Positions 43,232 through 52,510 are shown, counted from the stretch's first letter. The stretch is 64,000 nucleotides of DNA from an uncultured Lachnospiraceae bacterium (GCA_946554445.1 CAMNSD010000013.1:38167-102166), one strand, 5' to 3'. Notes: generated by a model not told the origin, from the letters alone. Numbers and translations: made by a program.

Positions 43232-44425
43232 TTACATATCCAGTGCATTCATTTCCCGGTTATTATATTTTGCAAGAATCTGATGAATCTTATCGGTGGG
43301 CGTGTAGATATTGGCCATGGATGCGTCATGATTCATAAAATCAATGATGGAGGCGATAAACTTACTCATATCCGCCTCTATGTAATAGGGTTTGTCCCGC
43401 AGTTCCGGCGGTTGATAGCAGAGGTTTGTGGTCACAATCCTATCAAAATAGCATTTCTCATAAGCATCATCAAAAGCCGCCAGCCCATCTGTGAAAAGGC
43501 CAAAAGTACAGCAGATGAAGACACGCTTGGCGTTCATTTTTTTAAGTTGTTTGGCGGTATCTATCATGCTGCCACCGGAAGAAATGATATCGTCGATCAC
43601 GATTACGTCTTTGCCGTCAATATTGTCTCCCAAGAATTCATGGGCAACGATCGGGTTTTTGCCGCCGACGATGGTGGAGTAGTCTCGACGTTTATAAAAC
43701 ATACCCGTGTCCACGCCGAGTACGTTGGCAAAGTATACAGCCCTGTCCAATGCGCCCTCATCGGGGCTGATCACGATGGTGTGCTCCTTGTCGATAATCA
43801 GATTTTTTTCCATACGGAGCAAGGCACGTATGAACTGGTAGGGCGGTGTAAAATTATCAAAGCCTTTGATGGGGACGGAGTTCTGCACCCTGGGATCGTG
43901 GGCGTCAAAGGTGATGAAGTTGGAAACGCCCATATCCATCAGTTCCTTGATAGCGTAGGCACAGTCCAGGGATTCTCTTCCGTTTCTCTTATGCTGCCTG
44001 CCTTCATAGAGGAAGGGCATGATCACATTGATACGGTGCGCCTTACCGTTGATGGCGGAAATAATTCTTTTTAAATCCTGATAATGGTCATCAGGAGACA
44101 TATGGTTCTGAAATCCGTTCATGGTGTAGGTGATGCTGTGGTTGCACACATCGACCAGAATAAAGATATCCTTACCCCGGACGGAATCATCTAGAATGGC
44201 TTTACCCTCGCCGGTCCCGAAACGGGGACAGGCGACTTCCATCAGGTAGTTATTTTCCATATAACCGTGGAAAGCGGGATCGTTTTTGACATTGTTGTTG
44301 AGATTCTTGCGGAAATCCACAAGATGGCTGTTGACTTTTTCTGCCAGTGGTAGAGCAGATTTATCAGTAAGAAGTTTTACTGCGGCCACCGGCATGGAAT
44401 GTTCCAGTTGTTCTGTATTAGGCAT
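43232..44425 (-). CDS. prs: Ribose-phosphate pyrophosphokinase, long clostridial form
   Basis: The 397-residue protein is longer than the usual 315. The PRPP-binding loop VIVIDDIISSGGSMIDTA near residue 270 and the ISPDEGALDRAVYFANVLG segment identify the family. An N-terminal extension of about 75 residues replaces the short start of classical enzymes; such long forms occur in Lachnospiraceae. The product makes PRPP from ribose 5-phosphate and ATP for purine, pyrimidine, His and Trp synthesis. ACAGGAGGACC precedes the start. Overall divergence from the classical enzyme leaves some doubt about exact activity. Confidence 0.85.
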   Translation of the reverse strand: MPNTEQLEHSMPVAAVKLLTDKSALPLAEKVNSHLVDFRKNLNNNVKNDPAFHGYMENNYLMEVACPRFGTGEGKAILDDSVRGKDIFILVDVCNHSITYTMNGFQNHMSPDDHYQDLKRIISAINGKAHRINVIMPFLYEGRQHKRNGRESLDCAYAIKELMDMGVSNFITFDAHDPRVQNSVPIKGFDNFTPPYQFIRALLRMEKNLIIDKEHTIVISPDEGALDRAVYFANVLGVDTGMFYKRRDYSTIVGGKNPIVAHEFLGDNIDGKDVIVIDDIISSGGSMIDTAKQLKKMNAKRVFICCTFGLFTDGLAAFDDAYEKCYFDRIVTTNLCYQPPELRDKPYYIEADMSKFIASIIDFMNHDASMANIYTPTDKIHQILAKYNNREMNALDM

Positions 44426-44452
44426 TTGGTCCTCCTGTATCGTATAAACTGT

Positions 44453-44481
44453 ACAGACTGGAGAAACGTTTCGCTGTCTGT
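44453..44481 (-). other. Dyad in the prs leader
   Basis: ACAGAC / GTCTGT encloses the 10-bp palindrome GAAACGTTTC. It lies 28-56 bp upstream of the prs start and could be an operator or an RNA hairpin. Confidence 0.35.
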
Positions 44482-44510
44482 GTATCCTCTTTTTTTATAT
44501 CATTATGCTA

Positions 44511-44539
44511 GTGACACGTCAAGGAATTTCTAGTAAAAT
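44511..44539 (+). promoter_or_regulatory. Upstream promoter candidate for der
   Basis: GTGACA (44511-44516), 17 bp, TAAAAT (44534-44539). Confidence 0.5.
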
Positions 44540-44574
44540 AAGGTTCTAGTAATACAGAAATCAATGATAAAAAC

Positions 44575-44603
44575 TTTACAAGCGCCGGTAGATGGTGTAA
44601 AAT
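44575..44603 (+). promoter_or_regulatory. Proximal promoter candidate for der-plsY-gpsA
   Basis: TTTACA (44575-44580), 17 bp, TAAAAT (44598-44603), 33 bp before the der start. This is the better placed of two tandem candidates. Confidence 0.65.
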
Positions 44604-44636
44604 CAAGCGGTATCATTGACAGATATGGAGGATGCC

Positions 44637-45974
44637 ATGAGTAAAAAGAAATCCAAGCCAATCGTGGCGGTGGTGGGAAGACCTAATGTGGGGAAATCAA
44701 CACTGTTTAACGCCTTGGCGGGTGAGAATATATCTATTGTAAAAGATACGCCGGGAATTACCAGAGACCGTATTTATGCGGATGTGACCTGGCTTACTAT
44801 GAATTTTACCTTGATTGATACCGGCGGCATCGAGCCGGAGAGCAAGGACATTATCCTTTCACAGATGCGGGAACAGGCGCAGATCGCCATTGATACGGCG
44901 GATGTGATTATTTTTCTGGTGGATGTGAAACAGGGACTGCAGGATGCGGATGCCAAAGTGGCGGACATGCTCAGACGTTCTAGAAAACCAGTGGTACTGG
45001 CGGTCAATAAGGTGGATGATTTTAATAAATATATGGCGGATGTCTATGAATTTTATAATTTGGGCATCGGGGAACCTTATCCGATCTCATCGGTGAACCG
45101 TCTGGGGTTTGGTGAACTGTTAGATGAGGTGAGTTCTTATTTTGATAAAGAAGCGGCCGAGGAGGAAGAAGACGACCGGATCAGGGTGGCTATCGTCGGC
45201 AAGCCAAATGTGGGCAAATCTTCCATCATCAATCGCCTGATCGGGGAGAACCGCGTGATCGTGTCGGATATAGCAGGCACTACCAGGGATGCCATTGATA
45301 CGGAGATTACCCATAATGGCCAAGAATATGTGTTTATCGATACGGCGGGGCTTCGCAGGAAAAATAAGATCAAGGAAGAGTTGGAGCGTTATATGATCAT
45401 TCGGACGGTGGCGGCCGTGGAACGGGCGGATATCGCGGTATTGGTCATAGATGCTGTAGAAGGTGTGACAGAGCAGGATGCGAAGATTGCCGGCATTGCG
45501 CACGATCGGGGCAAGGCAGTCATTATCGCGGTCAATAAATGGGATATTATTGAGAAAAACGACAAGACCGTGAAAGAGTATACCCAGAAAATCCGGCAGG
45601 TACTTTCTTTTATGCCCTATGCGGAAATCATGTTTGTTTCGGCGGTGAGCGGGCAGCGGCTTATGAAACTCTATGATATGATCGACGCCGTATATGAGAA
45701 TCATTCCATGCGTGTGGCGACGGGCGTACTCAATGAGATCATGGCGGAGGCGGTGGCCTTACAACAGCCGCCGGCAGATAAGGGCAGAAGACTGCGGCTT
45801 TATTATATTACCCAGGCAGCGGTAAAACCGCCCACCTTTGTCATTTTTGTGAATGACAAGGAACTGATGCATTTTTCTTATCAGCGTTATCTGGAAAATC
45901 AGATCAGGGATACCTTTGGATTTGTAGGGACGCCCTTAAAATTTATTATTAGAGAAAGAAAGGAAAACAAGTAA
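44637..45974 (+). CDS. der: Ribosome biogenesis GTPase Der
   Basis: The 445-residue protein has the diagnostic tandem GTPase domains: GRPNVGKST near residue 15 and GKPNVGKSS near 186, with DTGGIEP and DTAGLRRK as the G3 motifs. A C-terminal KH-like domain follows (RLYYITQAAVKPPTFVIFVND). It acts in 50S assembly. ATG 44637 is chosen because GGAGG lies 6 nt upstream, rather than the TTG at 44616. plsY begins 2 nt after the stop. Confidence 0.97.
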   Translation: MSKKKSKPIVAVVGRPNVGKSTLFNALAGENISIVKDTPGITRDRIYADVTWLTMNFTLIDTGGIEPESKDIILSQMREQAQIAIDTADVIIFLVDVKQGLQDADAKVADMLRRSRKPVVLAVNKVDDFNKYMADVYEFYNLGIGEPYPISSVNRLGFGELLDEVSSYFDKEAAEEEEDDRIRVAIVGKPNVGKSSIINRLIGENRVIVSDIAGTTRDAIDTEITHNGQEYVFIDTAGLRRKNKIKEELERYMIIRTVAAVERADIAVLVIDAVEGVTEQDAKIAGIAHDRGKAVIIAVNKWDIIEKNDKTVKEYTQKIRQVLSFMPYAEIMFVSAVSGQRLMKLYDMIDAVYENHSMRVATGVLNEIMAEAVALQQPPADKGRRLRLYYITQAAVKPPTFVIFVNDKELMHFSYQRYLENQIRDTFGFVGTPLKFIIRERKENK

Positions 45975-45976
45975 AA

Positions 45977-46657
45977 GTGGAACGGATATTTTGCGTACTG
46001 ATCGGGTATGTGTTTGGACTCTTCCAGACGGCTTATATTTATGGAAGGTTGCATGGAATCGACATCAGGAATTATGGAAGCGGCAATGCCGGCACCACAA
46101 ACACCCTGCGGGTGTTCGGTACGAAGGCTGGACTTTTGGTGCTGGTGGGAGATATCATGAAATGTATCTTGGCGGTAGTGCTTGTGAGTTATCTCTTTGG
46201 CACGTCCCATCCGGGGATGGTGTATCTGCTCAAGATGTATGCGGCTATGGGAGCAATCATCGGGCATAACTTTCCTTTTTATCTCAAATTTAAAGGGGGA
46301 AAGGGAATTGCAGCTACGGCCGGATTGATTCTGTCCTTTCATCCCTACCTGATCCCGGTAGGTGTGATACTGTTTTTTGGGGTGTTTTTTACCACCCACT
46401 ATGTATCATTAGGATCGCTCCTGGTGTATATCGGATTTATGGTAGAACTGGTGATTCTGGGGCAGAACGGTGTCTTTCATATGTCACAGTCGTATCTGAA
46501 TGAAATGTATGTACTGGCTGGTTTTCTCACGGTGATGGCATATTATAAGCATAGGGAGAATATTAAAAGACTTCTCAGTGGTACGGAGCGAAAGACCTAT
46601 TTGACACACAAGAGTGAAGGAGCGGAAGAAAAGGTTAAGGAGGAAAATCATGGCTGA
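45977..46657 (+). CDS. plsY: Acyl-phosphate glycerol-3-phosphate acyltransferase PlsY
   Basis: The 226-residue membrane enzyme transfers the acyl group from acyl phosphate (made by PlsX, encoded at 10759) to glycerol 3-phosphate (made by GpsA, next gene). Motifs: IRNYGSGNAGTTNTLRVFG near residue 31, IIGHNFPFYLKFKGGKGIA near 93, and a third LGSLLVYI segment. Five or so hydrophobic segments are visible. The start is GTG 45977 with AGAAAGGAAAA upstream. The charged tail after about residue 200 is longer than in many homologues and its end overlaps gpsA by 8 nt. Confidence 0.95.
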   Translation: MERIFCVLIGYVFGLFQTAYIYGRLHGIDIRNYGSGNAGTTNTLRVFGTKAGLLVLVGDIMKCILAVVLVSYLFGTSHPGMVYLLKMYAAMGAIIGHNFPFYLKFKGGKGIAATAGLILSFHPYLIPVGVILFFGVFFTTHYVSLGSLLVYIGFMVELVILGQNGVFHMSQSYLNEMYVLAGFLTVMAYYKHRENIKRLLSGTERKTYLTHKSEGAEEKVKEENHG

Positions 46658-47669
46658 TATCAGTATCATAGGTGCAGGAAGCTGGGGAACGGCGCTGGCG
46701 GTTCTTCTTCATAAGAACGGACATAAGATCACAGTCTGGTCCATTGTGGAGGCAGAGATTGAGATGCTATGCAAAGAGCATGAGCATAAAGACAAACTGC
46801 CCGGTGTAAAACTGCCGGAAGATATGGTATTTACCACGAATCTGGAGGAAGCAGTGAGGGATAAGGACGTGCTGGTCCTGGCAGTGCCTTCCCCTTATAC
46901 TAGGACAACGTCCCACAATATGGCTCCGCTTGTAAAAGAAGGACAGATTATCGTCAATGTGGCGAAAGGCATAGAGGAGAGCAGTCTTCTGACCTTGTCG
47001 CAGATTATCGAGGAGGAGATTCCCCAGGCTGTGGTGGCAGTGTTATCCGGACCTTCTCATGCGGAGGAAGTGGGCAGAGGGATTCCCACAACGATTGTGG
47101 TTGGTGCCCGTAAAAAGGCGACGGCGGAATACTTGCAGAATATTTTTATGAATGAAGTGTTCCGTGTCTATATCAGTCCGGACATGCTGGGGATTGAGCT
47201 GGGTGCGGCGCTTAAAAATGTGGTGGCCTTGGCGGCAGGTATCGCTGATGGCTTGGGATATGGAGACAATACCAAGGCGGCTTTGATCACAAGGGGTATC
47301 GCGGAGATTGCAAGGCTTGGTATGGCCATGGGCGGCAAGATTGAGACGTTCAGCGGCCTTACCGGTATCGGAGATCTGATCGTGACCTGCGCTTCCATGC
47401 ACTCCCGCAACCGTCGCGCTGGTATCCTGATCGGCAAGGGTTATACCATGGAACAGGCCATGGACGAGGTAAAGATGGTGGTGGAAGGTGTCTATTCAGC
47501 TAAGGCAGCCATGGGGCTTGCGGCGAAATATGATGTGCAGCTTCCCATCATTGAGCAGGTCAATAGCATCCTCTTTGCCGGTATGCCGGTGGATGAGGCC
47601 GTGAAGAACCTGATGCTGCGGGATAAAAAGATAGAGAATCCGCTGATCCCGTGGGATGAGGAGAAGTAG
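46650..47669 (+). CDS. gpsA: Glycerol-3-phosphate dehydrogenase [NAD(P)+]
   Basis: The 339-residue cytoplasmic enzyme reduces dihydroxyacetone phosphate to glycerol 3-phosphate. The Rossmann motif IIGAGSWGTALA (6-17), the conserved VLSGPSHAEEV near residue 133, the catalytic Lys in ALKNVVALAAGIADGLGYGDN near 192, and SRNRRAG near 253 are present. AAGGAGGAAAA precedes the ATG, inside the plsY tail. Placement after plsY couples substrate and acyltransferase supply. Confidence 0.97.
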   Translation: MADISIIGAGSWGTALAVLLHKNGHKITVWSIVEAEIEMLCKEHEHKDKLPGVKLPEDMVFTTNLEEAVRDKDVLVLAVPSPYTRTTSHNMAPLVKEGQIIVNVAKGIEESSLLTLSQIIEEEIPQAVVAVLSGPSHAEEVGRGIPTTIVVGARKKATAEYLQNIFMNEVFRVYISPDMLGIELGAALKNVVALAAGIADGLGYGDNTKAALITRGIAEIARLGMAMGGKIETFSGLTGIGDLIVTCASMHSRNRRAGILIGKGYTMEQAMDEVKMVVEGVYSAKAAMGLAAKYDVQLPIIEQVNSILFAGMPVDEAVKNLMLRDKKIENPLIPWDEEK

Positions 47670-47687
47670 CAGGGTGATGACGTTGGC

Positions 47688-48104
47688 CTATTTAGTAGAA
47701 TTGGGCTGCCATGTACCGGGGTTAGTGTCATCCGGGATACGGCCCGACAAGATTTCCTCATAATGTTTTACTTTATGATCCATATATTCGGCGGTGGCTT
47801 CGGCTTCCGCCGCTTTTTTATGAGCCTGTTCACATTGATGCAGGATGATATGATATCTCTCCAGCAGATTTTCTTCGGACTCTTCCATGCGGCATAAATC
47901 AAAATACCTCTTGATATCCTTGATTGGAGTGCCGCATCTTTTCAGATAGGTGATTCCCCTCATCCAGTTAACGGCGGTCTCATCGAATATCCTGTGATTT
48001 CCGCTGTCGCGCTGACAGGGCAGAAGACCTATATCGGTGTAGTAACGCAAGGTGTGTTCTGTTGTCTGGAACATTTTAGCAAATTCTTTAATGCTGTAGG
48101 TCAT
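47688..48104 (-). CDS. MerR family transcriptional regulator
   Basis: The 138-residue regulator has a MerR helix-turn-helix (YSIKEFAKMFQTTEHTLRYYTDIGLL, then the RIFDETAVNWMRGITYLKRCG wing region) and a dimerisation coiled coil (about 75-120). No Cys-based metal site is visible in the C-terminus, so it is more like the small-molecule or stress-sensing members. AAGGAGAA precedes ATG 48104. It is transcribed divergently from the aldo-keto reductase gene, whose promoter has the hallmark 19-bp spacer and dyad. Confidence 0.92.
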   Translation of the reverse strand: MTYSIKEFAKMFQTTEHTLRYYTDIGLLPCQRDSGNHRIFDETAVNWMRGITYLKRCGTPIKDIKRYFDLCRMEESEENLLERYHIILHQCEQAHKKAAEAEATAEYMDHKVKHYEEILSGRIPDDTNPGTWQPNSTK

Positions 48105-48145
48105 ATGGTATTCTCCTTTGTATGATAAAAAATTGTAAAACGGTA

Positions 48146-48176
48146 TTGACTTCGAGTTACACGAAGTTGCTATACT
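48146..48176 (+). promoter_or_regulatory. MerR-type promoter of the aldo-keto reductase gene
   Basis: TTGACT (48146-48151), a 19-bp spacer, TATACT (48171-48176). Inside the spacer is the dyad ACTTCG-N7-CGAAGT (48149-48167). The overlong spacer with a central dyad is the standard MerR-activated arrangement. Confidence 0.85.
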
Positions 48177-48229
48177 AATCATAATCCGAAAAAACAAGTT
48201 TGGCAAGAAAGGAAAAGGAGAGAAGACAG

Positions 48230-49351
48230 ATGGGATATCTGGGAGAAGAAATCAAAAAATTAGGATTTGGATTGATGCGGCTTCCACAGAAGGATGGCGT
48301 AATCGATGTGGAACAGGTGAAGGAGATGGTGGATCGGTTTATGGAAGCCGGATTCACTTATTTTGATACGGCATGGGCTTATGCCGGAAGTGAAGATGCA
48401 ATCCGCCAGGCATTGGTCGAGCGTTATCCGCGGGAAAGCTATCAGCTGGCTACTAAGAATGCTGCGTGGATTAACTGCAAGACCAAAGAGGAGGCTTATG
48501 CGCAGTTTGATACTTCGCTGGCACAGACGGGTGCAGAATATTTTGACTTTTATCTGCTCCATAATCTGGGAGAGGCAAGGTCTCATTATTTTGATGACTT
48601 TGATATGTGGAACTGGATTCAAGATAAGAAGAAGGCTGGGCTGGTCAAGCATATTGGATTTTCTTTCCACTCCACACCGGAGGAGTTAGATGCTATATTA
48701 AGTGCGCATCCGGAGATGGAATTTGTGCAGCTGCAGATTAATTATGCAGATTGGGAGAACCCGGCGGTACAATCCAGGAGCTGTTATGAGGTAGCGAGAA
48801 AGCATGGAAAACCAGTGGTCATTATGGAACCTGTCAAGGGCGGTATGTTGGCGACACCGCCGCCTGCGGTGGTAAAAGTGCTGAAGGAGGCAGAACCGGA
48901 AAGTTCGGCAGCATCCTGGGCAGTTCGATTTGCGGCTGGCCTGGAAGGTGTGATCACGGTGCTTTCCGGTATGAGTAATGTGGAGCAGATGGAAGATAAT
49001 CTTTCTTATATGAAATCTTTTACAGGTCTGACAGAGAACCAGAAAGAAACGCTGGCAAAGGCACAGGAAGAGTTGCAGAAGATTCCTCTTATTCCATGTA
49101 CTTCCTGTCACTATTGCGCTAAAGTATGCCCTATGAATATTGGAATTGCGGGTTCCTTCACAGCAATGAATTATCTAACATTGTATAGTGACATTGAGCG
49201 GGCAAGGCATCAGGAAGGGTGGCTTGTGGGCGGCCATGGACTTAAATCCGCTGACGCCTGTATCAAGTGTGGAAGATGTGAGGAGGCATGTCCGCAGCAC
49301 ATTAAGATCAGAGACACCCTGGAGAAGGTGAAGGAAGCGATGCTGTCTTAA
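48230..49351 (+). CDS. Aldo-keto reductase with C-terminal 4Fe-4S ferredoxin domain
   Basis: The 373-residue protein has an aldo-keto reductase barrel (GFGLMRLPQ, FDTAWAYAGSEDAIR, LATKNAAW, FYLLHNLG) followed by a domain with two cysteine clusters: CTSCHYCAKVCP near residue 290 and CIKCGRCEEACP near 340. The pattern predicts two 4Fe-4S clusters. The substrate is unknown; such fusions are frequent in anaerobes and could link ferredoxin to carbonyl reduction. AAAAGGAGAG precedes ATG 48230. Control by the divergent MerR gene is likely. Confidence 0.92.
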   Translation: MGYLGEEIKKLGFGLMRLPQKDGVIDVEQVKEMVDRFMEAGFTYFDTAWAYAGSEDAIRQALVERYPRESYQLATKNAAWINCKTKEEAYAQFDTSLAQTGAEYFDFYLLHNLGEARSHYFDDFDMWNWIQDKKKAGLVKHIGFSFHSTPEELDAILSAHPEMEFVQLQINYADWENPAVQSRSCYEVARKHGKPVVIMEPVKGGMLATPPPAVVKVLKEAEPESSAASWAVRFAAGLEGVITVLSGMSNVEQMEDNLSYMKSFTGLTENQKETLAKAQEELQKIPLIPCTSCHYCAKVCPMNIGIAGSFTAMNYLTLYSDIERARHQEGWLVGGHGLKSADACIKCGRCEEACPQHIKIRDTLEKVKEAMLS

Positions 49352-49378
49352 AAGAGATTTGTACAGGGATTTCCGGAT

Positions 49379-49411
49379 GTAAAAAGGCTGTCAAAATGAC
49401 GGCCTTTTTAC
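49379..49411. terminator. Bidirectional terminator
   Basis: GTAAAAAGGC.GTCA-aaa-TGAC.GCCTTTTTAC works on both strands, serving the aldo-keto reductase gene and convergent metF. Confidence 0.88.
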
Positions 49412-49418
49412 ATGAAAA

Positions 49419-50270
49419 CTATATTTGCGCACAAATCTCCTTGGTGGTCTTTAATTTATTCATGGAATATAAATGTATGCCATCTACCCCATGTTCCTTC
49501 AAATCCCTGATTTGACGCACTGCAAAGTCGATTCCAGCTTTGCGCATGTCTTCCTTATTTTCGCCATAGGTGGCAATCAAATCTGCCAGTTCTTTGGGAA
49601 CGGAAGAGCCGGATAGGGAGACGGTGGTGCCAAGCTGCTTGGCTGTGGTGATGGGCATGATACCAGCGTGGATTGGCACCTCAATTCCCAGAGCCCGCGC
49701 TTTTTCCAGGAAATGATAAAAATATGTATTGTCAAAAAACATCTGGGTGATCAGGGAAGTGACGCCAGCATCCACCTTTTCTTTCAAGTGTCTTAAGTCT
49801 GTTTCTATATCTGGGGCCTCGAAGTGTTTCTCCGGGTAGCAGGCGCCGGATATCTGTAATTCGGTATGCGTCTTTAAATGACGGACCAAATCTGTAGCGT
49901 AAAAGAATTCCCGTCTGTTAAACTGTTCATCGGTCATATCTTTGGGCCTGTCCCCGCGCAGCGCCAGCACATGATTGACGCCGGCTTCCTGCAGTGCGGT
50001 ACAGTTTTTCTCAAGGTCTTCTCTGGTAAATCCCACACAGGTAATGTGGGCAATCGCGTCAATCTTAAGTTCCTTCTGGATATAAGAAGCAATCTCGATG
50101 GTCTTACCGGCGCGGGAACCGCCTGCACCGTAGGTACAACTGATGAAATCGGGATGCAGCTTGGCGGTTTCATTTAAAAATCCAAATATATTGTCGAATT
50201 CTTCTTCTTTTTTAGGGGGAAATATTTCAAAGGAGAGACTTGTTTTATTGTGTTTTATGGGTTGAGACAT
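49419..50270 (-). CDS. metF: Methylenetetrahydrofolate reductase
   Basis: The 283-residue flavoprotein reduces 5,10-methylene-THF to 5-methyl-THF. Motifs: LSFEIFPPK near residue 12, SCTYGAGGS near 44, HITCVG near 75, LALRGDRP near 102 and ITQMFFDN near 173. The length fits the MetF family. No metV or other Wood-Ljungdahl genes are next to it, so a methionine-synthesis role is the simplest reading. The start is ATG at 50270, with AAGAAAGGAAT upstream. Confidence 0.95.
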   Translation of the reverse strand: MSQPIKHNKTSLSFEIFPPKKEEEFDNIFGFLNETAKLHPDFISCTYGAGGSRAGKTIEIASYIQKELKIDAIAHITCVGFTREDLEKNCTALQEAGVNHVLALRGDRPKDMTDEQFNRREFFYATDLVRHLKTHTELQISGACYPEKHFEAPDIETDLRHLKEKVDAGVTSLITQMFFDNTYFYHFLEKARALGIEVPIHAGIMPITTAKQLGTTVSLSGSSVPKELADLIATYGENKEDMRKAGIDFAVRQIRDLKEHGVDGIHLYSMNKLKTTKEICAQI

Positions 50271-50330
50271 AGGAGAGATTCCTTTCTTGTTTTTGATTTT
50301 TGTGTGCAGGCAGATTCATCAGAAAATGCC

Positions 50331-50359
50331 TTGCTTTTACATCTGAAATATCGTAACAT
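50331..50359 (+). promoter_or_regulatory. Possible promoter of the MoxR-VWA pair
   Basis: TTGCTT (50331-50336), 17 bp, TAACAT (50354-50359); moderate match. The start codon is 100 bp downstream. Confidence 0.4.
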
Positions 50360-50461
50360 AAATTTATAATGCGTGCAATAACTGAAATCCATGAAACAGA
50401 CGGCAGCAAACGGCGGGATGTATGGAAAATCAGGAAATGAGAACCGGAAAGGATATCAAAA

Positions 50462-51280
50462 ATGGGAAATACAAAATTTGAGAGTACGACCGATTATGTG
50501 GCATCGGAGCAGCTTTTATCCAGTGTAAATGTAGCGATTGCCCTGAAGAAACCATTGCTTGTAAAGGGAGAACCGGGCACTGGCAAGACCATGTTGGCGC
50601 AGGCGATTGCCAATTCCCTGGGAAAGAAACTGATTATCTGGAACATTAAGTCTACCACAAAAGCTCAGGACGGTCTTTACATGTATGACACGATTCAGAG
50701 ACTCTATGACGGACAGTTTGGCGTGGAAGGCGTGGATGACATTGCCCACTACATTAAGCTGGGCAAGCTGGGAGAGGCTTTTGAGTCAGAAGAGCAGGTG
50801 ATTCTTCTGATTGACGAAATAGACAAGGCGGATTTGGAATTTCCAAACGACCTGCTGTGGGAATTAGATCAGATGGAATTTTATATCCATGAGACCAAGC
50901 GCACCGTGAAGGCAAAACATAGACCAATCGTAATCATCACCTCCAATGCGGAGAAGGAATTGCCGGATGCTTTCCTGCGCAGATGTATTTTCCACTATAT
51001 TGATTTCCCGGACCAGACACTGATGGAAGAAATCGTGAGAACTCATTATCCGGAAGTGGAGGACAAGTTGCTGAAAGATGCCATGGAAGTGTTCTACTGG
51101 ATTCGCTCCATGAAGGATATCCGCAAGAAACCCAGCACTTCGGAACTGATCGATTGGATCAATGCCTTGCAGATTGGCGGAATCCCGACAGACAGGCTAC
51201 GGCAGGAACTGCCCTTTATCGGGGTGGTGGTGAAGAAGGATGAGGATTTGGAGACTGTCAGGACGAAGAAGGATTTTTAA
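50462..51280 (+). CDS. MoxR-type AAA+ ATPase
   Basis: The 272-residue ATPase has Walker A KGEPGTGKTM (35-44), Walker B VILLIDEIDKAD near residue 120, and sensor 1 VIITSNAEKELPDAFLRRCIF near 157. It belongs to the MoxR/RavA-like group that partners with a VWA protein, encoded 33 nt downstream. Such pairs work as chaperones for metal-cofactor insertion or complex assembly; the client is not apparent. AAGGATATC lies upstream of the ATG. Confidence 0.92.
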   Translation: MGNTKFESTTDYVASEQLLSSVNVAIALKKPLLVKGEPGTGKTMLAQAIANSLGKKLIIWNIKSTTKAQDGLYMYDTIQRLYDGQFGVEGVDDIAHYIKLGKLGEAFESEEQVILLIDEIDKADLEFPNDLLWELDQMEFYIHETKRTVKAKHRPIVIITSNAEKELPDAFLRRCIFHYIDFPDQTLMEEIVRTHYPEVEDKLLKDAMEVFYWIRSMKDIRKKPSTSELIDWINALQIGGIPTDRLRQELPFIGVVVKKDEDLETVRTKKDF

Positions 51281-51313
51281 GAAGAGAAGATTAGTATAGT
51301 ATGAGGATGCCGT

Positions 51314-52510
51314 ATGTTCAGTAAATTTTTTTATACTTTAAAGGACAAGGGATTGGAAGTCTCTCTAAGTGAATGGCTGACCTTGCAGGAAGCGCTGGAC
51401 CAGGGACTGTGTCATAGCAGTCTCACGGAGTTTTATTATCTGGCGCGGATGATCTTGGTGAAGTCCGAGACAGAGTTTGATAAGTTCGATATGGCTTTCG
51501 ATGAGGTCTTTAAGGGTATCCAGTCGGAGAACGAAGTAGGCAAGAATATGATGCGCTGGCTGGATAAACCGGAGATGCAGGACGTGTTTGAAGAGATGCG
51601 TCATGAGATGAACCAGGAAGTGATTACCCTGGATAAGGAAGACGTGGAGAATAAGTTCAAGGATAGGCTCCGGGACCAGAATGAGGAGCATAACGGCGGC
51701 AGCTACTGGATTGGCACCATGGGTAAGACCTCCTTCGGTAATATGGGCGGCAACATGGGCGGCATCCGGGTGGGCGGCACCACCGGTTATCAATCGGCAT
51801 TTCAGGTGGTTGGAGCCAGGAAATACCGGGATTTCAGGAATGATAAAGTGCTGGACAACAGACAGTTCCAGATGGCGCTTCGGAAGTTGCGGCAGTTTTC
51901 CAGCAAGCTGGATATTCCGGAAACAGAGCTTGATATTAACGGTACGGTGGATGCTACCTGTAATAACGGCGGCTGTCTGCAGATCGTGATGGAGAAGCCC
52001 CGCAAGAACGCGGTGAAACTTTTGCTTTTGATGGATTCCGGCGGGACGATGATTCCTTATACAACCTTATTAAATGAATTGTTCCATTCCGTGCACAAAT
52101 CCAATCATTATAAGGATGTAAAAACCTATTTCTTCCACAATTGTATCTATTCCAATCTCTATAACACGCCAGAGTGTGAGAATGGGGACTGGATTGAGAC
52201 GGAGTGGATGTTCCGTAATCTGGACAGCGATTATAAGGTGATTATTGTGGGGGATGCGGCCATGGCGCCGGAAGAGTTGTATTCCACCACAGGCAATTAC
52301 AGAGGGCCTAACGGCGGACTGTCCGGGATGGACTGGCTGCTTTTGATGAAACGGCATTATAAAAAAATCGTGTGGCTGAATCCAAAGATGGCGCCGGGAC
52401 ATGCGCCCTGGCGGGAAGCGGAGACAGCGATCAAAGAGCTCTTCCCCATGTATAAACTGACGGTGGACGGGCTGAACCAAGCGATGATGAAACTGATGGT
52501 GACTCGGTGA
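51314..52510 (+). CDS. VWA domain protein (CoxE-like partner of MoxR ATPase)
   Basis: The 398-residue protein has a helical N-terminal half, a Gly/Met-rich loop (GNMGGNMGGIRVGG, about residue 140) and a C-terminal VWA domain from about 225. The metal site reads LLLMDSGGTM, a DxGGT/S variant that I recall as usual for this CoxE-like group. Thr and Asp later in the fold (VIIVGDAAMAPEEL) are consistent. No signal peptide. GAGGATGCCGT lies before the ATG. A terminator overlaps its stop codon, so the two genes form a unit. Confidence 0.88.
   Translation: MFSKFFYTLKDKGLEVSLSEWLTLQEALDQGLCHSSLTEFYYLARMILVKSETEFDKFDMAFDEVFKGIQSENEVGKNMMRWLDKPEMQDVFEEMRHEMNQEVITLDKEDVENKFKDRLRDQNEEHNGGSYWIGTMGKTSFGNMGGNMGGIRVGGTTGYQSAFQVVGARKYRDFRNDKVLDNRQFQMALRKLRQFSSKLDIPETELDINGTVDATCNNGGCLQIVMEKPRKNAVKLLLLMDSGGTMIPYTTLLNELFHSVHKSNHYKDVKTYFFHNCIYSNLYNTPECENGDWIETEWMFRNLDSDYKVIIVGDAAMAPEELYSTTGNYRGPNGGLSGMDWLLLMKRHYKKIVWLNPKMAPGHAPWREAETAIKELFPMYKLTVDGLNQAMMKLMVTR

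Noticed and set aside
43232..44636. PRPP or purine riboswitch in the prs/der divergent region
   Set aside because: Only a short dyad is visible; the region is too small and lacks recognisable riboswitch core motifs.
51314..52510. Loss of a metal-site serine in the VWA domain as inactivation
   Set aside because: The DxGG(S/T) form is, as far as I recall, usual in CoxE-like VWA partners of MoxR ATPases, so it is not good evidence of decay.
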